64,000 nucleotides of DNA from Thermohalobaculum sp039026375 (GCA_039026375.1 JBCCML010000010.1:1-64000); one strand, 5' to 3'; counted from the stretch's first letter, positions 32,514 to 41,696 are shown. Notes: generated by a model from the letters alone, not told the origin. Program-made: numbers and translations.

Positions 32514-33566
32514 ATGAGTTCGCAAAGCACCCACGCCGCCGCCCAGTTGGATGTCGACACGGTCGAGCGCTACCTGACCCAGCACGTGCCGGGCTTTCGC
32601 GGGCCGCTGAGCTTTGAGAAGACGCCGACCGGCCAGTCGAACCCCACCTTCATCCTGACCGCGGGATCGGGCCGCTATGTGCTGCGCCGCAAGCCGCCGG
32701 GGGAGCTGCTGAAATCGGCCCATGCCGTGGACCGCGAGTTTCGCGTGCAAAGCGCGCTGGCGGCCACAGACGTGCCCGTGGCGCGGATGCTGAACCTGTG
32801 TGAGGATGAGGGCGTACTCGGCTCGATGTTCTACGTCATGGAATGCGTCGATGGCGCGGTGCATTTCGACCCGCGTCTGCCGGACAAGGACCCGGCCATG
32901 CGGGGGGCGATGTTCGACGAGATGAACCGTGTCTTGGCGGCGCTGCACGATGTCGACTATGCGGCCATCGGCTTGGGTGATTATGGCCGGCCCGGCAGTT
33001 ACTTCGTTCGGCAGGTCGGGCGCTGGACCAAGCAGTATCGCGCCTCGGAGACCGGGACGATCGCGGATATGGACGATCTGATCGCTTGGCTGGAAGACAA
33101 CATGCCGGCCGATGACGGCATCACCACGCTGGTCCATGGCGACTATCGGATCGACAACATGATCTACGGGCCGGATGGCCGCGTGCGGGCCGTGTTGGAT
33201 TGGGAGCTGTCGACGCTGGGGCACCCCTACTCGGATCTGGCCTATCAGTGCATGCAGTGGCGCATGCCCGTGGGCGAGGAGGGCCGCGGCCTGGGCGAGA
33301 CCGACCGCGCCGCCATGGGCATCCCCACCGAAGAAGCTTACGTGGCCCGCTACTGCCAACGCCGCGGCCTAAGCGGCATCCCGATCTTCGATTTCTGCGT
33401 GGCTTTCAGCTTCTTTCGCATGGCGGCCATCGTCCAGGGCGTGAAGAAGCGCGGGCTGGATGGCAATGCGTCGAACCCCGAGCGGGCGGCCAGGATGGGG
33501 ACCTATGTACCCACCTTCGCGGCCAAGGGGCTGGAGGCTGCCAAGGGCAAAGGGGTGGCGCCATGA
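32514..33566 (+). CDS. APH-type phosphotransferase (ACAD10/11 kinase-domain-like, LvaA-like)
   Basis: 350-aa kinase of the aminoglycoside phosphotransferase fold. K60 (VLRRKPPG) is the ATP lysine, HGDYRIDNM (208-216) provides catalytic D210 and N215, and VLDWELSTLG (D229) binds magnesium. QSNPTFIL and the overall length match the acyl-CoA-linked group that includes the kinase domain of ACAD10/11 and LvaA of levulinate catabolism, which phosphorylate the 4-hydroxyl of 4-hydroxyacyl-CoA. The partner dehydrogenase is the first gene of this operon. The stop overlaps the deacetylase ATG (ATGA). Confidence 0.88.
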   Translation: MSSQSTHAAAQLDVDTVERYLTQHVPGFRGPLSFEKTPTGQSNPTFILTAGSGRYVLRRKPPGELLKSAHAVDREFRVQSALAATDVPVARMLNLCEDEGVLGSMFYVMECVDGAVHFDPRLPDKDPAMRGAMFDEMNRVLAALHDVDYAAIGLGDYGRPGSYFVRQVGRWTKQYRASETGTIADMDDLIAWLEDNMPADDGITTLVHGDYRIDNMIYGPDGRVRAVLDWELSTLGHPYSDLAYQCMQWRMPVGEEGRGLGETDRAAMGIPTEEAYVARYCQRRGLSGIPIFDFCVAFSFFRMAAIVQGVKKRGLDGNASNPERAARMGTYVPTFAAKGLEAAKGKGVAP

Positions 33567-34597
33567 GCATGCCGGCTTTCTATGCGGCGAACTCCGCCCA
33601 GCATGACCCGCAAAGTTTCCTGGTGCTGGGCCAGTTCGCCAAAGCGCAAGAGGTGCCCGAGCGGGCTGAACGCCTGCTGGCCGGCGGCAAGGCGGCGGGC
33701 CTGACCTTCCAGGAGCCCGGGGCCTACGATCCGGGGCTGGCGGCTGGCGTACACACGCCGGAATATCTGCGCTTTCTGGCTGAGATCCACGGCCGTTGGT
33801 CCAGCATTCCAGGGGCAGCGGCGGAGGTGATCCCGAACGTCCACCTGGACCGGCGCTTTGGCGGCTATCCGACGGCGCCAGTGGGTCTGGCCGGCTACCA
33901 CCAGGCGGATGGCGCCTGTCCGATCGGGGCGGGCACCTGGGCAGGGGTGCAGGCATCCGCGGCGACGGGGATGTCGGCCGCGCAATCCGTCATCGAGGGC
34001 GCTCGCGCGGCCTATGCGCTGTGCCGCCCGCCGGGCCACCACGCCTATGCCGATCTGGCGGGCGGTTTCTGCTTTTTGAACAATTCAGCCATCGCAGCGC
34101 AGATGCTGCGCGGTGCGCACGACCGGGTGGTAGTGCTGGACGTGGACGTGCACCACGGCAACGGCACGCAGGGCATCTTCTACGGCAGGGGCGATGTGCT
34201 GACCGTCTCGCTGCACGCCGATCCCACGGACTACTACCCCTATGTGCAGGGCTATGCGCATGAAAGGGGCGAGGGCGCGGGCTTCGGGACCAATCGCAAC
34301 CTGCCGCTGCCACGCTCGACCCAGGATGACGGCTATCTGCCTGCGTTGGAGGATGCCATTGCCACGGTGACGGCCTACCGTCCCGGCGCGCTGGTCCTGG
34401 CCCTGGGCCTGGATGCCTATCGCGAGGATCCGCTGAAGGGCATGGCCCTGTCGACCAAAGGTTTCGAGTCGATCGGCAAGCGCGTCGCCGCCATCGGCCT
34501 GCCCACCGTTATCGTGCAGGAGGGCGGCTATCTCTGCCCTGATCTGGGCGCGAACCTGACAGCGTTCCTGACCGGCTTTCAGCAAGGGATGGGCTGA
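33563..34597 (+). CDS. acetylpolyamine amidohydrolase / class II histone-deacetylase-family protein
   Basis: 344-aa zinc deacetylase. H159-H160 (RPPGHHA), zinc ligands D195 and H197 (DVDVHHGNGT), D284 (LGLDAYRED) and Y323 (QEGGYL) are all present; as I recall, this spacing and nearly the same numbering are those of Mycoplana acetylpolyamine amidohydrolase. It should remove acetyl or other acyl groups from amines in the cytoplasm. It is translationally coupled to the APH-type kinase, an unexpected pairing. A hairpin at 34691-34713 (CGGCGGT/ACCGCCG) lies after the gene. Confidence 0.88.
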   Translation: MSMPAFYAANSAQHDPQSFLVLGQFAKAQEVPERAERLLAGGKAAGLTFQEPGAYDPGLAAGVHTPEYLRFLAEIHGRWSSIPGAAAEVIPNVHLDRRFGGYPTAPVGLAGYHQADGACPIGAGTWAGVQASAATGMSAAQSVIEGARAAYALCRPPGHHAYADLAGGFCFLNNSAIAAQMLRGAHDRVVVLDVDVHHGNGTQGIFYGRGDVLTVSLHADPTDYYPYVQGYAHERGEGAGFGTNRNLPLPRSTQDDGYLPALEDAIATVTAYRPGALVLALGLDAYREDPLKGMALSTKGFESIGKRVAAIGLPTVIVQEGGYLCPDLGANLTAFLTGFQQGMG

Positions 34598-34910
34598 TTC
34601 GTCCGATGGGTGCAGCGACTACACGCCTCCTCAACCCACAGTAAAGTACAGGGCGGTCAGGGGTATCCTTCGGTTGCCAAGTGTCATGAACGGCGGTCGA
34701 TCCAGCACCGCCGGTTGCAGACTGTCCCAAATCCAACCGCCTAATCTTTGACCATTTGTTGCAGATCCGCAACTGAAGTGCTGATTCTCCGGGGCCGTCG
34801 TCAAAAGAAGCACGTGCCATTACCAAGAAAGCACCGCTGTCTGCACAATACCCATGGGTGTGAGATTGCGGGTTGGATGTTGGGGGCAGCTTCCGCTGCT
34901 AGTTGAGGAT
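34598..34910. other. intergenic region with hairpin
   Basis: 313 bp with lower GC than its flanks and no gene I can support. A 7-bp inverted repeat CGGCGGT (34691-34697) / ACCGCCG (34707-34713) could end the operon upstream. The stretch from about 34740 to 34860 is AT-richer and probably carries the promoter of the gene at 34911. An open frame beginning at 34854 extends that gene N-terminally but lacks a ribosome site. Confidence 0.5.
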
Positions 34911-35879
34911 ATGCATTTAGACAGGTTTTTTCAGGACATTGTTCGTCCGAGCGCAGCTCTATTGGGCATTTACGGAATTTCGCACGAGATTAACTTTGAT
35001 GGGCGTCGCTTCGTCGTAACCCACAAAATCTCGAAAAGTATCCTGACAGAGTTCGACGACCGCTTATCGCGGTATTTGGCAGCAATGGCCGGAAAAGGGC
35101 TGCCCTCGGCAGCGGTCGAAACAACGATCTTTGACGAACAGGAAGGGCGAACCTGGCAACCGTATCCAGCACGATTTGCCGCATCTGTCCCGGCGGCCTT
35201 GGCAACGGCGGTTCGCCTGGCGCTGGGGTCCGAGACATGGATTCGCACCAAGCGCGGTCCGTGGATGTCGGACGCCAAGGCCCTGGATGGCGAGGGTACC
35301 CTGACGCAGGAGACCGCCCAGGCGCTTGAGTATGCCGTGGGTGTCTGTTCGCAGATGGGAGCGCCCGAGTTCCTGGAGATGTCGGGGGATTTGTCACGGC
35401 TGTTGGTGCGTCCGCGCGGCGCACCTCTGGACATGATCTCGATGGATCTGGAGGGCGGCACAATCTCGGTGCCCACCACCGCCGAGCATTCCGGCACCGC
35501 CTACCAGGGGCCTCTGTTCGGTTTTGAACGCGCGATGCGCCAGCATCCCGCGGTTGGCAGCTATCTGGCGCGGGCCCGCTATGCCGTATCGGTCGCCAAA
35601 GAAGACGCCATCTACGCGTTCCGGGATAGCGCCGAAAGCCGGATCATGGAATTTGACGGCGCGCTATCCGGGCGTGAATTGAACGGTCACCGGCTGGAAA
35701 CGGCGAAGACCTTGGTCGCCCGCCTGCAGGCGGGGCTGGGCGATACCCTGCTGGGCCTGTCCGAAGCCGCGCAGCTTACGGCACTGGAATGGGCGTTGCA
35801 CGTAAAGGCCCTCAATCAAACGCCGCAATTGGAATCGGACGCCGAAGGCACCCCGCGTCGCCCCCAATTGGTGCGCTAA
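34911..35879 (+). CDS. uncharacterised protein
   Basis: 322 aa; no family recognised. There is no signal peptide or membrane segment. The first 60 residues (HLDRFFQDIVRPSAALLGIY and a beta-rich stretch) may form a small domain; the middle is mixed alpha/beta (TWIRTKRGPWMSDAKALDGE, LLVRPRGAPLDMISMDLEGG); residues about 215-310 are largely helical. ATG 34911 is preceded by TTGAGGAT. Single gene between the kinase/deacetylase operon and the 3-hydroxyacyl-CoA dehydrogenase operon, with 126 bp after it. Confidence 0.62.
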   Translation: MHLDRFFQDIVRPSAALLGIYGISHEINFDGRRFVVTHKISKSILTEFDDRLSRYLAAMAGKGLPSAAVETTIFDEQEGRTWQPYPARFAASVPAALATAVRLALGSETWIRTKRGPWMSDAKALDGEGTLTQETAQALEYAVGVCSQMGAPEFLEMSGDLSRLLVRPRGAPLDMISMDLEGGTISVPTTAEHSGTAYQGPLFGFERAMRQHPAVGSYLARARYAVSVAKEDAIYAFRDSAESRIMEFDGALSGRELNGHRLETAKTLVARLQAGLGDTLLGLSEAAQLTALEWALHVKALNQTPQLESDAEGTPRRPQLVR

Positions 35880-36005
35880 CGTCCCCCTAGCCCGCATCTT
35901 GATCACGTCCGGGATGGCCGGGCGTGTTCCAAATTCCTTTCCTGGTGTTACAAGTTTTCTCAACAGGACGCGTCGGCAAGGCACGCGCACTTTTGGGAGG
36001 ATGGT

Positions 36006-37511
36006 GTGAAGCACCCGGATCAGCCGGACTATGTCGTGGGCGTTGTTGGTTGCGGCGCCATGGGGCAGGGGATCGCCCAGGTCTCGGCTCAGGGCGGCAT
36101 GCGCACGCTGTTATATGATGCGCGCGAGGGTGCGGCCCAGGCGGCGCGGGACCGGATCGCGGGCTTTATCGGTCGGGCGGTCGAAAAGGGGCGCATGTCC
36201 CAGGACGATGCCGACGCCGCGGTGGCCCGTCTGGAACCGGTTGGGGACCTGCAGGGCCTGAAGCCCGCCGACACAGTGGTCGAGGCGATCTTTGAGGACC
36301 TGGAGCTGAAGCAGCAGATATTTGCGGATCTCGAGGGCGCGGTGACGCCCGAGTGCATCCTTGCGTCGAACACCTCCTCGATCCCCATCGCCTCTATCGC
36401 CCGGGCCTGCCAGCAGCGCGCACGCGTGGCGGGCCTGCACTTCTTCAACCCGGTGCCGTTGATGAAGTTGGTCGAGGTGATCCGCCCAATCGGCTGTGAC
36501 GACCAGGTGATCGCCAACCTGATGGCGCTGGGCAAGCGGATGACCCGTGTGCCGGTCGAGGTACAGGACAGCCCCGGTTTCCTGGTGAACATGGGGGGGC
36601 GCGCCTACACGACCGAGGCGCTGCGCATTGTCCACGAAGGGGTCGCGACCCCGGCCCAGGTTGATGCGATCATGCGCGATTGCTGGGGCTTTCGCATGGG
36701 CCCGTTCGAGCTGATGGACCTGACCGGGATCGACGTGAACTACCCCGTCAGCCAGATTATCTGGGAGGGGTACGGCTATGACCCGCGCCTCAAGACCTCG
36801 CCCAATCACCGGGCGATGTTCGATGCGGGGCTGTTCGGGCGCAAGACCGGGCAGGGCTGGTACCGCTATGACGACAAGGGCCAGATGATCGACCCGCCAA
36901 GCGCCGATTTCGTGACGGATGCGGCACCGATCAAGGCGGTGCAGACCGACAGCGATGCCATAGCGGCGCTGTGCGAGGAGATCGGCATCGACATCGTCAA
37001 AGGTGCACCCCGGCTGGAGACGTCTGAAGGGCGCGATTGCGTTCACCAATCCACGTACGACGGCACCGCGCCCAAGCCTATCGTCATGCTGGACCTGATG
37101 GGCAACACCTCGAAGCGCATCACCATGATGACGCCGCCGGCTTTTGATCGCACAGTGGGAGAGGGGATTGCCCAGGGGGTGGCGGCCGCCATCATCGCCT
37201 CTGGCCGTAAAGTCACCTGGATCAAAGACAGCCCCGGTTTCGTCGGCCAGCGCATGGTTGCCATGGTCGGCAATCTTGGCTGTTACATGGCCGAGGTTGG
37301 GTTGGCCTCGCCCGAGGACATCGACACAGCGATGCAGCTGGGGCTGAACTATCCCCGCGGCTCGATCGCGCTGTTGGAAGATATCGGGGTGAAGCGGGCG
37401 TACTTCCTGATGACCGCGCTCCACGATTGCATTCTGGAGGAGCGGTATCGCCCCACTCAATGGCTGGCGCGACGCTCGATGCTGGACCTCAGCCTCTACA
37501 CCCCGAACTAG
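36006..37511 (+). CDS. 3-hydroxyacyl-CoA dehydrogenase (PaaH/FadB-like, two C-terminal domains)
   Basis: 501-aa NAD-dependent dehydrogenase. VGVVGCGAMGQGIAQ (11-25) is the Rossmann motif, and the catalytic His lies in GLHFFNPVPLMKLVEV. Unlike the 280-aa monofunctional enzymes it carries a second 3HCDH C-terminal domain (DSPGFVGQRMVAMVGNLG to SLYTPN), as in PaaH and PaaC-type proteins. It oxidises (S)-3-hydroxyacyl-CoA to 3-ketoacyl-CoA. The start is a GTG at 36006 with TTGGGAGGAT upstream. It leads an operon with the cyclase and acyl-CoA synthetase genes. Confidence 0.9.
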   Translation: MKHPDQPDYVVGVVGCGAMGQGIAQVSAQGGMRTLLYDAREGAAQAARDRIAGFIGRAVEKGRMSQDDADAAVARLEPVGDLQGLKPADTVVEAIFEDLELKQQIFADLEGAVTPECILASNTSSIPIASIARACQQRARVAGLHFFNPVPLMKLVEVIRPIGCDDQVIANLMALGKRMTRVPVEVQDSPGFLVNMGGRAYTTEALRIVHEGVATPAQVDAIMRDCWGFRMGPFELMDLTGIDVNYPVSQIIWEGYGYDPRLKTSPNHRAMFDAGLFGRKTGQGWYRYDDKGQMIDPPSADFVTDAAPIKAVQTDSDAIAALCEEIGIDIVKGAPRLETSEGRDCVHQSTYDGTAPKPIVMLDLMGNTSKRITMMTPPAFDRTVGEGIAQGVAAAIIASGRKVTWIKDSPGFVGQRMVAMVGNLGCYMAEVGLASPEDIDTAMQLGLNYPRGSIALLEDIGVKRAYFLMTALHDCILEERYRPTQWLARRSMLDLSLYTPN

Positions 37512-37517
37512 GAGACC

Positions 37518-38555
37518 ATGATGCGCTGGAAGAACCGGCCGGAAGGCTCGAACTGGGGCGACTTTGGACCCGACGACCAGGTGGGACGGCTGAACTTGCT
37601 GGGGCCGGAGCAGGTCAAGAAGGGCGTGGCCGAGGTGAAGGAGGGGCGGACTTTCTGCCTGTCCATGCCGCTGGACTATCCCGGCGGCAACATCCTGAAC
37701 CCCGCCCGCCATCCGCCGCAGCGGTTCGCCACCCGCTCGCCCGATGGGACGGACCGCTACCTGCTGGCGATGGCGGATGCGCAGAAGAACGCCGAACTGA
37801 CCGATGTGGTCAACGACGACCGGGTGATGATCCATACCCAGTACTCCAGCCAGTGGGATGCGCTGGCCCATGTGGGCGGGCTGTTCGACGCCGATGGCGA
37901 CGGCGTGCCGGAAAAGGTCTTTTACAATGGCTGGCGCGGCGGCGAGCACATCGTCGAGCGCGCGCCCAGTCCGGACTATCCCGGGCTGACCGCTACCGAA
38001 GCCACGCGCCTGGGCATCGAGACCATGGCCGAGACCTGCATCCAGGGCCGGGCCGTGATGATCGACCTGCATGCCGAGTATGGCGAGGCCCACGAGGATG
38101 TGGGCCTGGACGGGCTGGAGGGGGTGATGTCCAAACAGGGCGTCCAGGTGGAGAAGGGCGATCTGGTCATGCTGCACACCGGCTGGACCAAGCTGATGCT
38201 GGACATGGAGAAGACCCCCTCCAAGGAGATGCTGCACGCCAGTTGCACTGCATTGGAGGGCCGCGATCCCAAGCTGCAAGACTGGATCCGTGACAGCGGC
38301 CTGGTGGCCCTGATCTCGGACAATTATGCGGTCGAACGCGCGCCCAGCCGCACCGGCGCAGGGCGGCGCCCGATGCTGCCGATCCACGAGCTCTGCCTGT
38401 TCAAACTGGGCATCCCGCTGGCCGAGATCTGGTGGCTGGGCGATCTGGCCGCCTATTTCCGCGAAAGCGGGCGCAACCGCTGCCTGCTGACCGCGCCCCC
38501 GCTGCGCCTGCCGGGGGCGGTGGGTTCGCCCGTCATGCCGGTGGCAACCGTATGA
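37518..38555 (+). CDS. cytosolic cyclase-family metallohydrolase
   Basis: 345-aa cyclase family protein (PF04199) without a signal peptide. The metal-site motif is SQWDALAHVG (111-120), the Gln-containing variant also seen in the secreted paralogue at 27136. LSMPLDYPGGNILNP and MIDLHAEYGE are further signatures. It probably hydrolyses a cyclic amide or lactone or acts as a dehydratase; the substrate is not evident. ATG 37518 lies 6 bp after the dehydrogenase stop behind TAGGAGACC. It is followed by a hairpin that overlaps the next ribosome site. Confidence 0.86.
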   Translation: MMRWKNRPEGSNWGDFGPDDQVGRLNLLGPEQVKKGVAEVKEGRTFCLSMPLDYPGGNILNPARHPPQRFATRSPDGTDRYLLAMADAQKNAELTDVVNDDRVMIHTQYSSQWDALAHVGGLFDADGDGVPEKVFYNGWRGGEHIVERAPSPDYPGLTATEATRLGIETMAETCIQGRAVMIDLHAEYGEAHEDVGLDGLEGVMSKQGVQVEKGDLVMLHTGWTKLMLDMEKTPSKEMLHASCTALEGRDPKLQDWIRDSGLVALISDNYAVERAPSRTGAGRRPMLPIHELCLFKLGIPLAEIWWLGDLAAYFRESGRNRCLLTAPPLRLPGAVGSPVMPVATV

Positions 38556-38568
38556 TCGTGGGCCGCAA

Positions 38569-38613
38569 CCCTGGCCTACCGCTCGGCCGCCCCCCCACAC
38601 CGGCCCGCCAGGG
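38569..38613 (+). promoter_or_regulatory. nested hairpin overlapping the ribosome site of the next gene
   Basis: CCCTGGC (38569-38575) pairs with GCCAGGG (38607-38613), with an inner GGCCG/CGGCC stem around a C-rich loop. The last GGG is part of GGGAGAG, the ribosome site of the acyl-CoA synthetase (ATG 38623), so folding could limit its translation. It may be a degenerate relative of the CCCACCC stem-loops. Confidence 0.45.
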
Positions 38614-38622
38614 AGAGCACGG

Positions 38623-40704
38623 ATGACGACACTGGACGACCTGATCAGACCCCGCTCGCTGGCGGTGGTGGGCGCTTCGGACAACCCCGCACGGATCGGC
38701 GGACGGCCGCTGAACTATTTCCTGAACTATGGGTTTGAGGGCGACGTCTACGCCGTTAATCCCAATCGGGACACGGTGCAGGGCCTGACCGCCTATCCCA
38801 GCCTGACCGACGTGCCCGCCGACACGCTGGATTTCGTGCTGGTGGTCGTGCCCGCCCCGCAGGTGGTGGACGTGGTCCGCGAGGCAGCGGCGAAGAAGGC
38901 CAAGTGCTGCATGATCTTTTCTTCGGGATTTGCCGAGGTGTCGGAACAGGGTGCTGCCTGGCAGGCCGAGATCACCCAGATCGCGCGCGAGACCGGCACC
39001 CGTGTCATCGGGCCCAACTGTCTGGGCATGTTCAACCACGCCCACCGCTTCTATCCCACCTTCACCGGTGTGCTGGAGTATGCAGCCCCGCTGGACGGGC
39101 ATATCGGTGTTGCCTCGCAATCCGGGGCCTATGGCAGCCACATCTACTTCGTCGCCCGCCGCAAGGGGCTGGGCGTCAATTACTGGCTGACCACCGGCAA
39201 CGAATGTGACTTGCACACCTCCGAGGTGATCCGCCTGATGGCCGAGGCCGAGGACGTGCACACCATCATGGCGTATGTTGAATCCGTCAAAGACGGCGAC
39301 ACGCTGATCGACGCGCTGCAGGTGGCGCGCGCCAACCGCAAGCCCGTGGTGATGATGAAAGTCGGCCATTCGGATGTGGGCGCCGAGGCGGCCTCGTCGC
39401 ACACGGCCTCCCTGGCGGGGGAGGATGCGATCTATGACGCCGTGCTGAAGGAGGGCGGTGCCTACCGTGCCCGCTCGACCGAGGAGATGCTGGACGTCGC
39501 GATCGCCTGTCGCCCGCGGATCTATCCCACGGGCAAGAAGGTGGGTCTGGTCACAATCTCGGGTGGCGGCGGCATCCTGATGGCGGATGCTGCGTCCGAT
39601 AACGGGCTGGACGTGGCACCCATGCCGGACGACGCCCAGGCTGCGATCAAGGAGGTTGTTCCCTTTGCCGGCACCCGCAATCCGGTCGACGTGACCGCGC
39701 AGTTCTTCAACGATCTGTCGCTGATCGACCGGTTCACGGAGCTGATGCTGGACAAGGGCGGCTATGACGGGCTGGTCGGGTTCTGGACCTCGGTCGCGGG
39801 GAACCCCAAGCTGTCGGGCGAGTTGATCGCGCGCCTGAACAAGGCGACGGCGGGCCGCGACGACACGCTGTTCATCCAATCGGTCATCGGCCCCGACGAG
39901 ATCATCCGCCAATACGAGGAAGAGGGCTACCCTTGTGTCGAGGATCCCTCCCGCGCCGTAGGGGCCATGGCGGCGGCCATGTTCTTTGGCGAAAGCTTTG
40001 CACGGGGCACGGTGGACGCGCCTGCCGTGCCCGATCTGCCGCCGTTGCCCGATGGCCCATTGGGTGAGCATGAGGCCAAGGCGATCCTGGCCGCGGCCGG
40101 CCTGCCCATGGTCCAGGATATCCTGGTAAAGTCAGGGCCTGAGGCCAAGGCCGCGGTGGCCGATCTGCAGGGGCCCGCCGCCATGAAGATCGCCAGCGCG
40201 GATATCCTGCACAAGACCGAGGCCGGTGGCGTTGCACTGCACGTCACCGAGGATCTGGCGGCCCAGACCTATAACCAGCTGACCCAGAACGCCACGCACT
40301 ACGACGCAGAGGCCCGGATCGACGGCGTGCTGGTGTCGCCCATGGTGAACGGCGGCGTCGAGCTGATCCTGGGCGCCAAGGTCGATCCGGTCTTCGGCGC
40401 CGTGGTCATGGTGGGTCTGGGTGGCGTCTTCACCGAGATCTTCGCCGATATCTCGTTCCGAAAGGCACCCGTGAGCGAGGCGACGGCCCGCGATATGCTG
40501 GAAGAGCTGCGCGGCGCCAAACTGTTGAAGGGCTATCGCGGCAAGAACCCGGTCGATCTTGACGCAACGTCGTCCGCGATCAGCCGCCTTTCGCTCTTCG
40601 CGGCCGCACATGCGGATGTTATCGAAAGTGTCGAAATGAACCCTGTCCGCGCACGTGCGCACGATTGCATGGCGCTGGACGCTTTGATTGTCAGGAGAAG
40701 CTGA
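38623..40704 (+). CDS. NDP-forming acyl-CoA synthetase (acetate-CoA ligase family, fused alpha/beta)
   Basis: 693-aa fusion. Residues about 8-135 are a CoA-binding domain, the middle holds two succinyl-CoA-ligase-like domains with the phospho-histidine H260 in SHTASLAGED, and about 475-690 is an ATP-grasp domain (KIASADILHKTEAGGV). This type makes acyl-CoA from acid, CoA and ATP with ADP as product, or runs in reverse to harvest ATP. It is coupled by TGATG to the following monooxygenase gene. It probably activates or releases the acid handled by this cluster. Confidence 0.9.
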   Translation: MTTLDDLIRPRSLAVVGASDNPARIGGRPLNYFLNYGFEGDVYAVNPNRDTVQGLTAYPSLTDVPADTLDFVLVVVPAPQVVDVVREAAAKKAKCCMIFSSGFAEVSEQGAAWQAEITQIARETGTRVIGPNCLGMFNHAHRFYPTFTGVLEYAAPLDGHIGVASQSGAYGSHIYFVARRKGLGVNYWLTTGNECDLHTSEVIRLMAEAEDVHTIMAYVESVKDGDTLIDALQVARANRKPVVMMKVGHSDVGAEAASSHTASLAGEDAIYDAVLKEGGAYRARSTEEMLDVAIACRPRIYPTGKKVGLVTISGGGGILMADAASDNGLDVAPMPDDAQAAIKEVVPFAGTRNPVDVTAQFFNDLSLIDRFTELMLDKGGYDGLVGFWTSVAGNPKLSGELIARLNKATAGRDDTLFIQSVIGPDEIIRQYEEEGYPCVEDPSRAVGAMAAAMFFGESFARGTVDAPAVPDLPPLPDGPLGEHEAKAILAAAGLPMVQDILVKSGPEAKAAVADLQGPAAMKIASADILHKTEAGGVALHVTEDLAAQTYNQLTQNATHYDAEARIDGVLVSPMVNGGVELILGAKVDPVFGAVVMVGLGGVFTEIFADISFRKAPVSEATARDMLEELRGAKLLKGYRGKNPVDLDATSSAISRLSLFAAAHADVIESVEMNPVRARAHDCMALDALIVRRS

Positions 40705-41693
40705 TGGCCCTGCCTCCAATTCTGCAGAACCTGCGTATTCCGGCCTTCGGTGCGCCGCTGTTTATCATCCAGAACCCGGAGCTGGTGATCGCCCAGTGCA
40801 AGGCGGGCATCCCCGGCTGCTTCCCGGCGCTGAACGCGCGCGAGGCGGAGGGTGAGCCGCCGCTGCTGGATGCCTGGCTGACCCGCATCAAGGAAGAGCT
40901 GGACCGCCACAACCAGGCCAACCCGGATCGCCCGGCAGCACCCTTTGGCGTGAACCAGATTGTGCACCGCTCGAACGTGCGGCTGATGCGCGACATGGAG
41001 ATCATGGTGAAGCACGAGGTGCCATTGTGCGTCACCTCTTTGGGCGCGCGGGCCGAGGTCTACGAGGCCGTGCATTCATATGGCGGCATCGCGCTGCACG
41101 ATGTGATCAACAATTTCTTCGCGAAGAAGGCGATCGACAAGGGCGCGGACGGCCTGATCGCTGTGGCGGCGGGGGCCGGCGGGCACGCGGGCTCGGTCTC
41201 GCCTTTGGCCCTGATCTCGGAGATCCGCGAATGGTTCGATGGGCCGCTGTTGCTGTCGGGCGTGATCAGCCAGGGCAATCAGCTGTTGGCGGCCGAGGCA
41301 ATGGGCGCGGATCTGGGCTATATCGGTACGGCGTTCATCGCGACGCAGGAGGCGAACGCCGATCCGGCGTACAAGCAGATGCTGGTCGACTGTACGTCGG
41401 ATGATATCGTCTATTCCTCCTTGTTTACAGGGGTTTGGGGAAATTACCTGAAGCCGTCTATCGAGCGGGCGGGGATGGATCCCGATAACCTGCCGGAAAG
41501 TGATCCGACCAAGATGAATTTCTCATCTGGGTCCTCTAAGCCCAAGTCCTGGAAGGAAATTTGGGGTGCAGGCCAGGGAGTGGCTGCCCTAAAGGACGTG
41601 CCGACCACAGCCGGGATGGTCGACCGCCTGGAGGCCGAATATCTGGCCGCCCGCGAGCGCCTGGGATTGGGCGTGCGGGCCGCCGCCGAGTAG
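40704..41693 (+). CDS. nitronate monooxygenase-family FMN protein
   Basis: 329-aa TIM-barrel flavoprotein. AVAAGAGGHAGS (about 152-163) is the FMN/substrate loop with the family GGH, and SGVISQGNQLLAAEAMGADLGYIGTAFIA is the phosphate-binding region. The family oxidises alkyl nitronates or acts as an enoyl reductase/oxidase on acyl compounds; nearness to acyl-CoA enzymes favours an acyl substrate. The ATG shares its A with the previous stop (TGATG). Confidence 0.86.
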   Translation: MALPPILQNLRIPAFGAPLFIIQNPELVIAQCKAGIPGCFPALNAREAEGEPPLLDAWLTRIKEELDRHNQANPDRPAAPFGVNQIVHRSNVRLMRDMEIMVKHEVPLCVTSLGARAEVYEAVHSYGGIALHDVINNFFAKKAIDKGADGLIAVAAGAGGHAGSVSPLALISEIREWFDGPLLLSGVISQGNQLLAAEAMGADLGYIGTAFIATQEANADPAYKQMLVDCTSDDIVYSSLFTGVWGNYLKPSIERAGMDPDNLPESDPTKMNFSSGSSKPKSWKEIWGAGQGVAALKDVPTTAGMVDRLEAEYLAARERLGLGVRAAAE

Positions 41694-41696
41694 ACC

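Noticed and set aside
36111..38684. 857-codon open frame on the minus strand opposite the 3-hydroxyacyl-CoA dehydrogenase and cyclase genes
   Set aside because: It mirrors the codon structure of two convincing plus-strand genes, has no recognisable domain, and is His/Arg/Gly-rich in the way antisense frames in high-GC DNA are.
38533..40071. 512-codon minus-strand frame opposite the acyl-CoA synthetase
   Set aside because: Same reason: antisense to a clear NDP-forming synthetase, no motif, no ribosome site.
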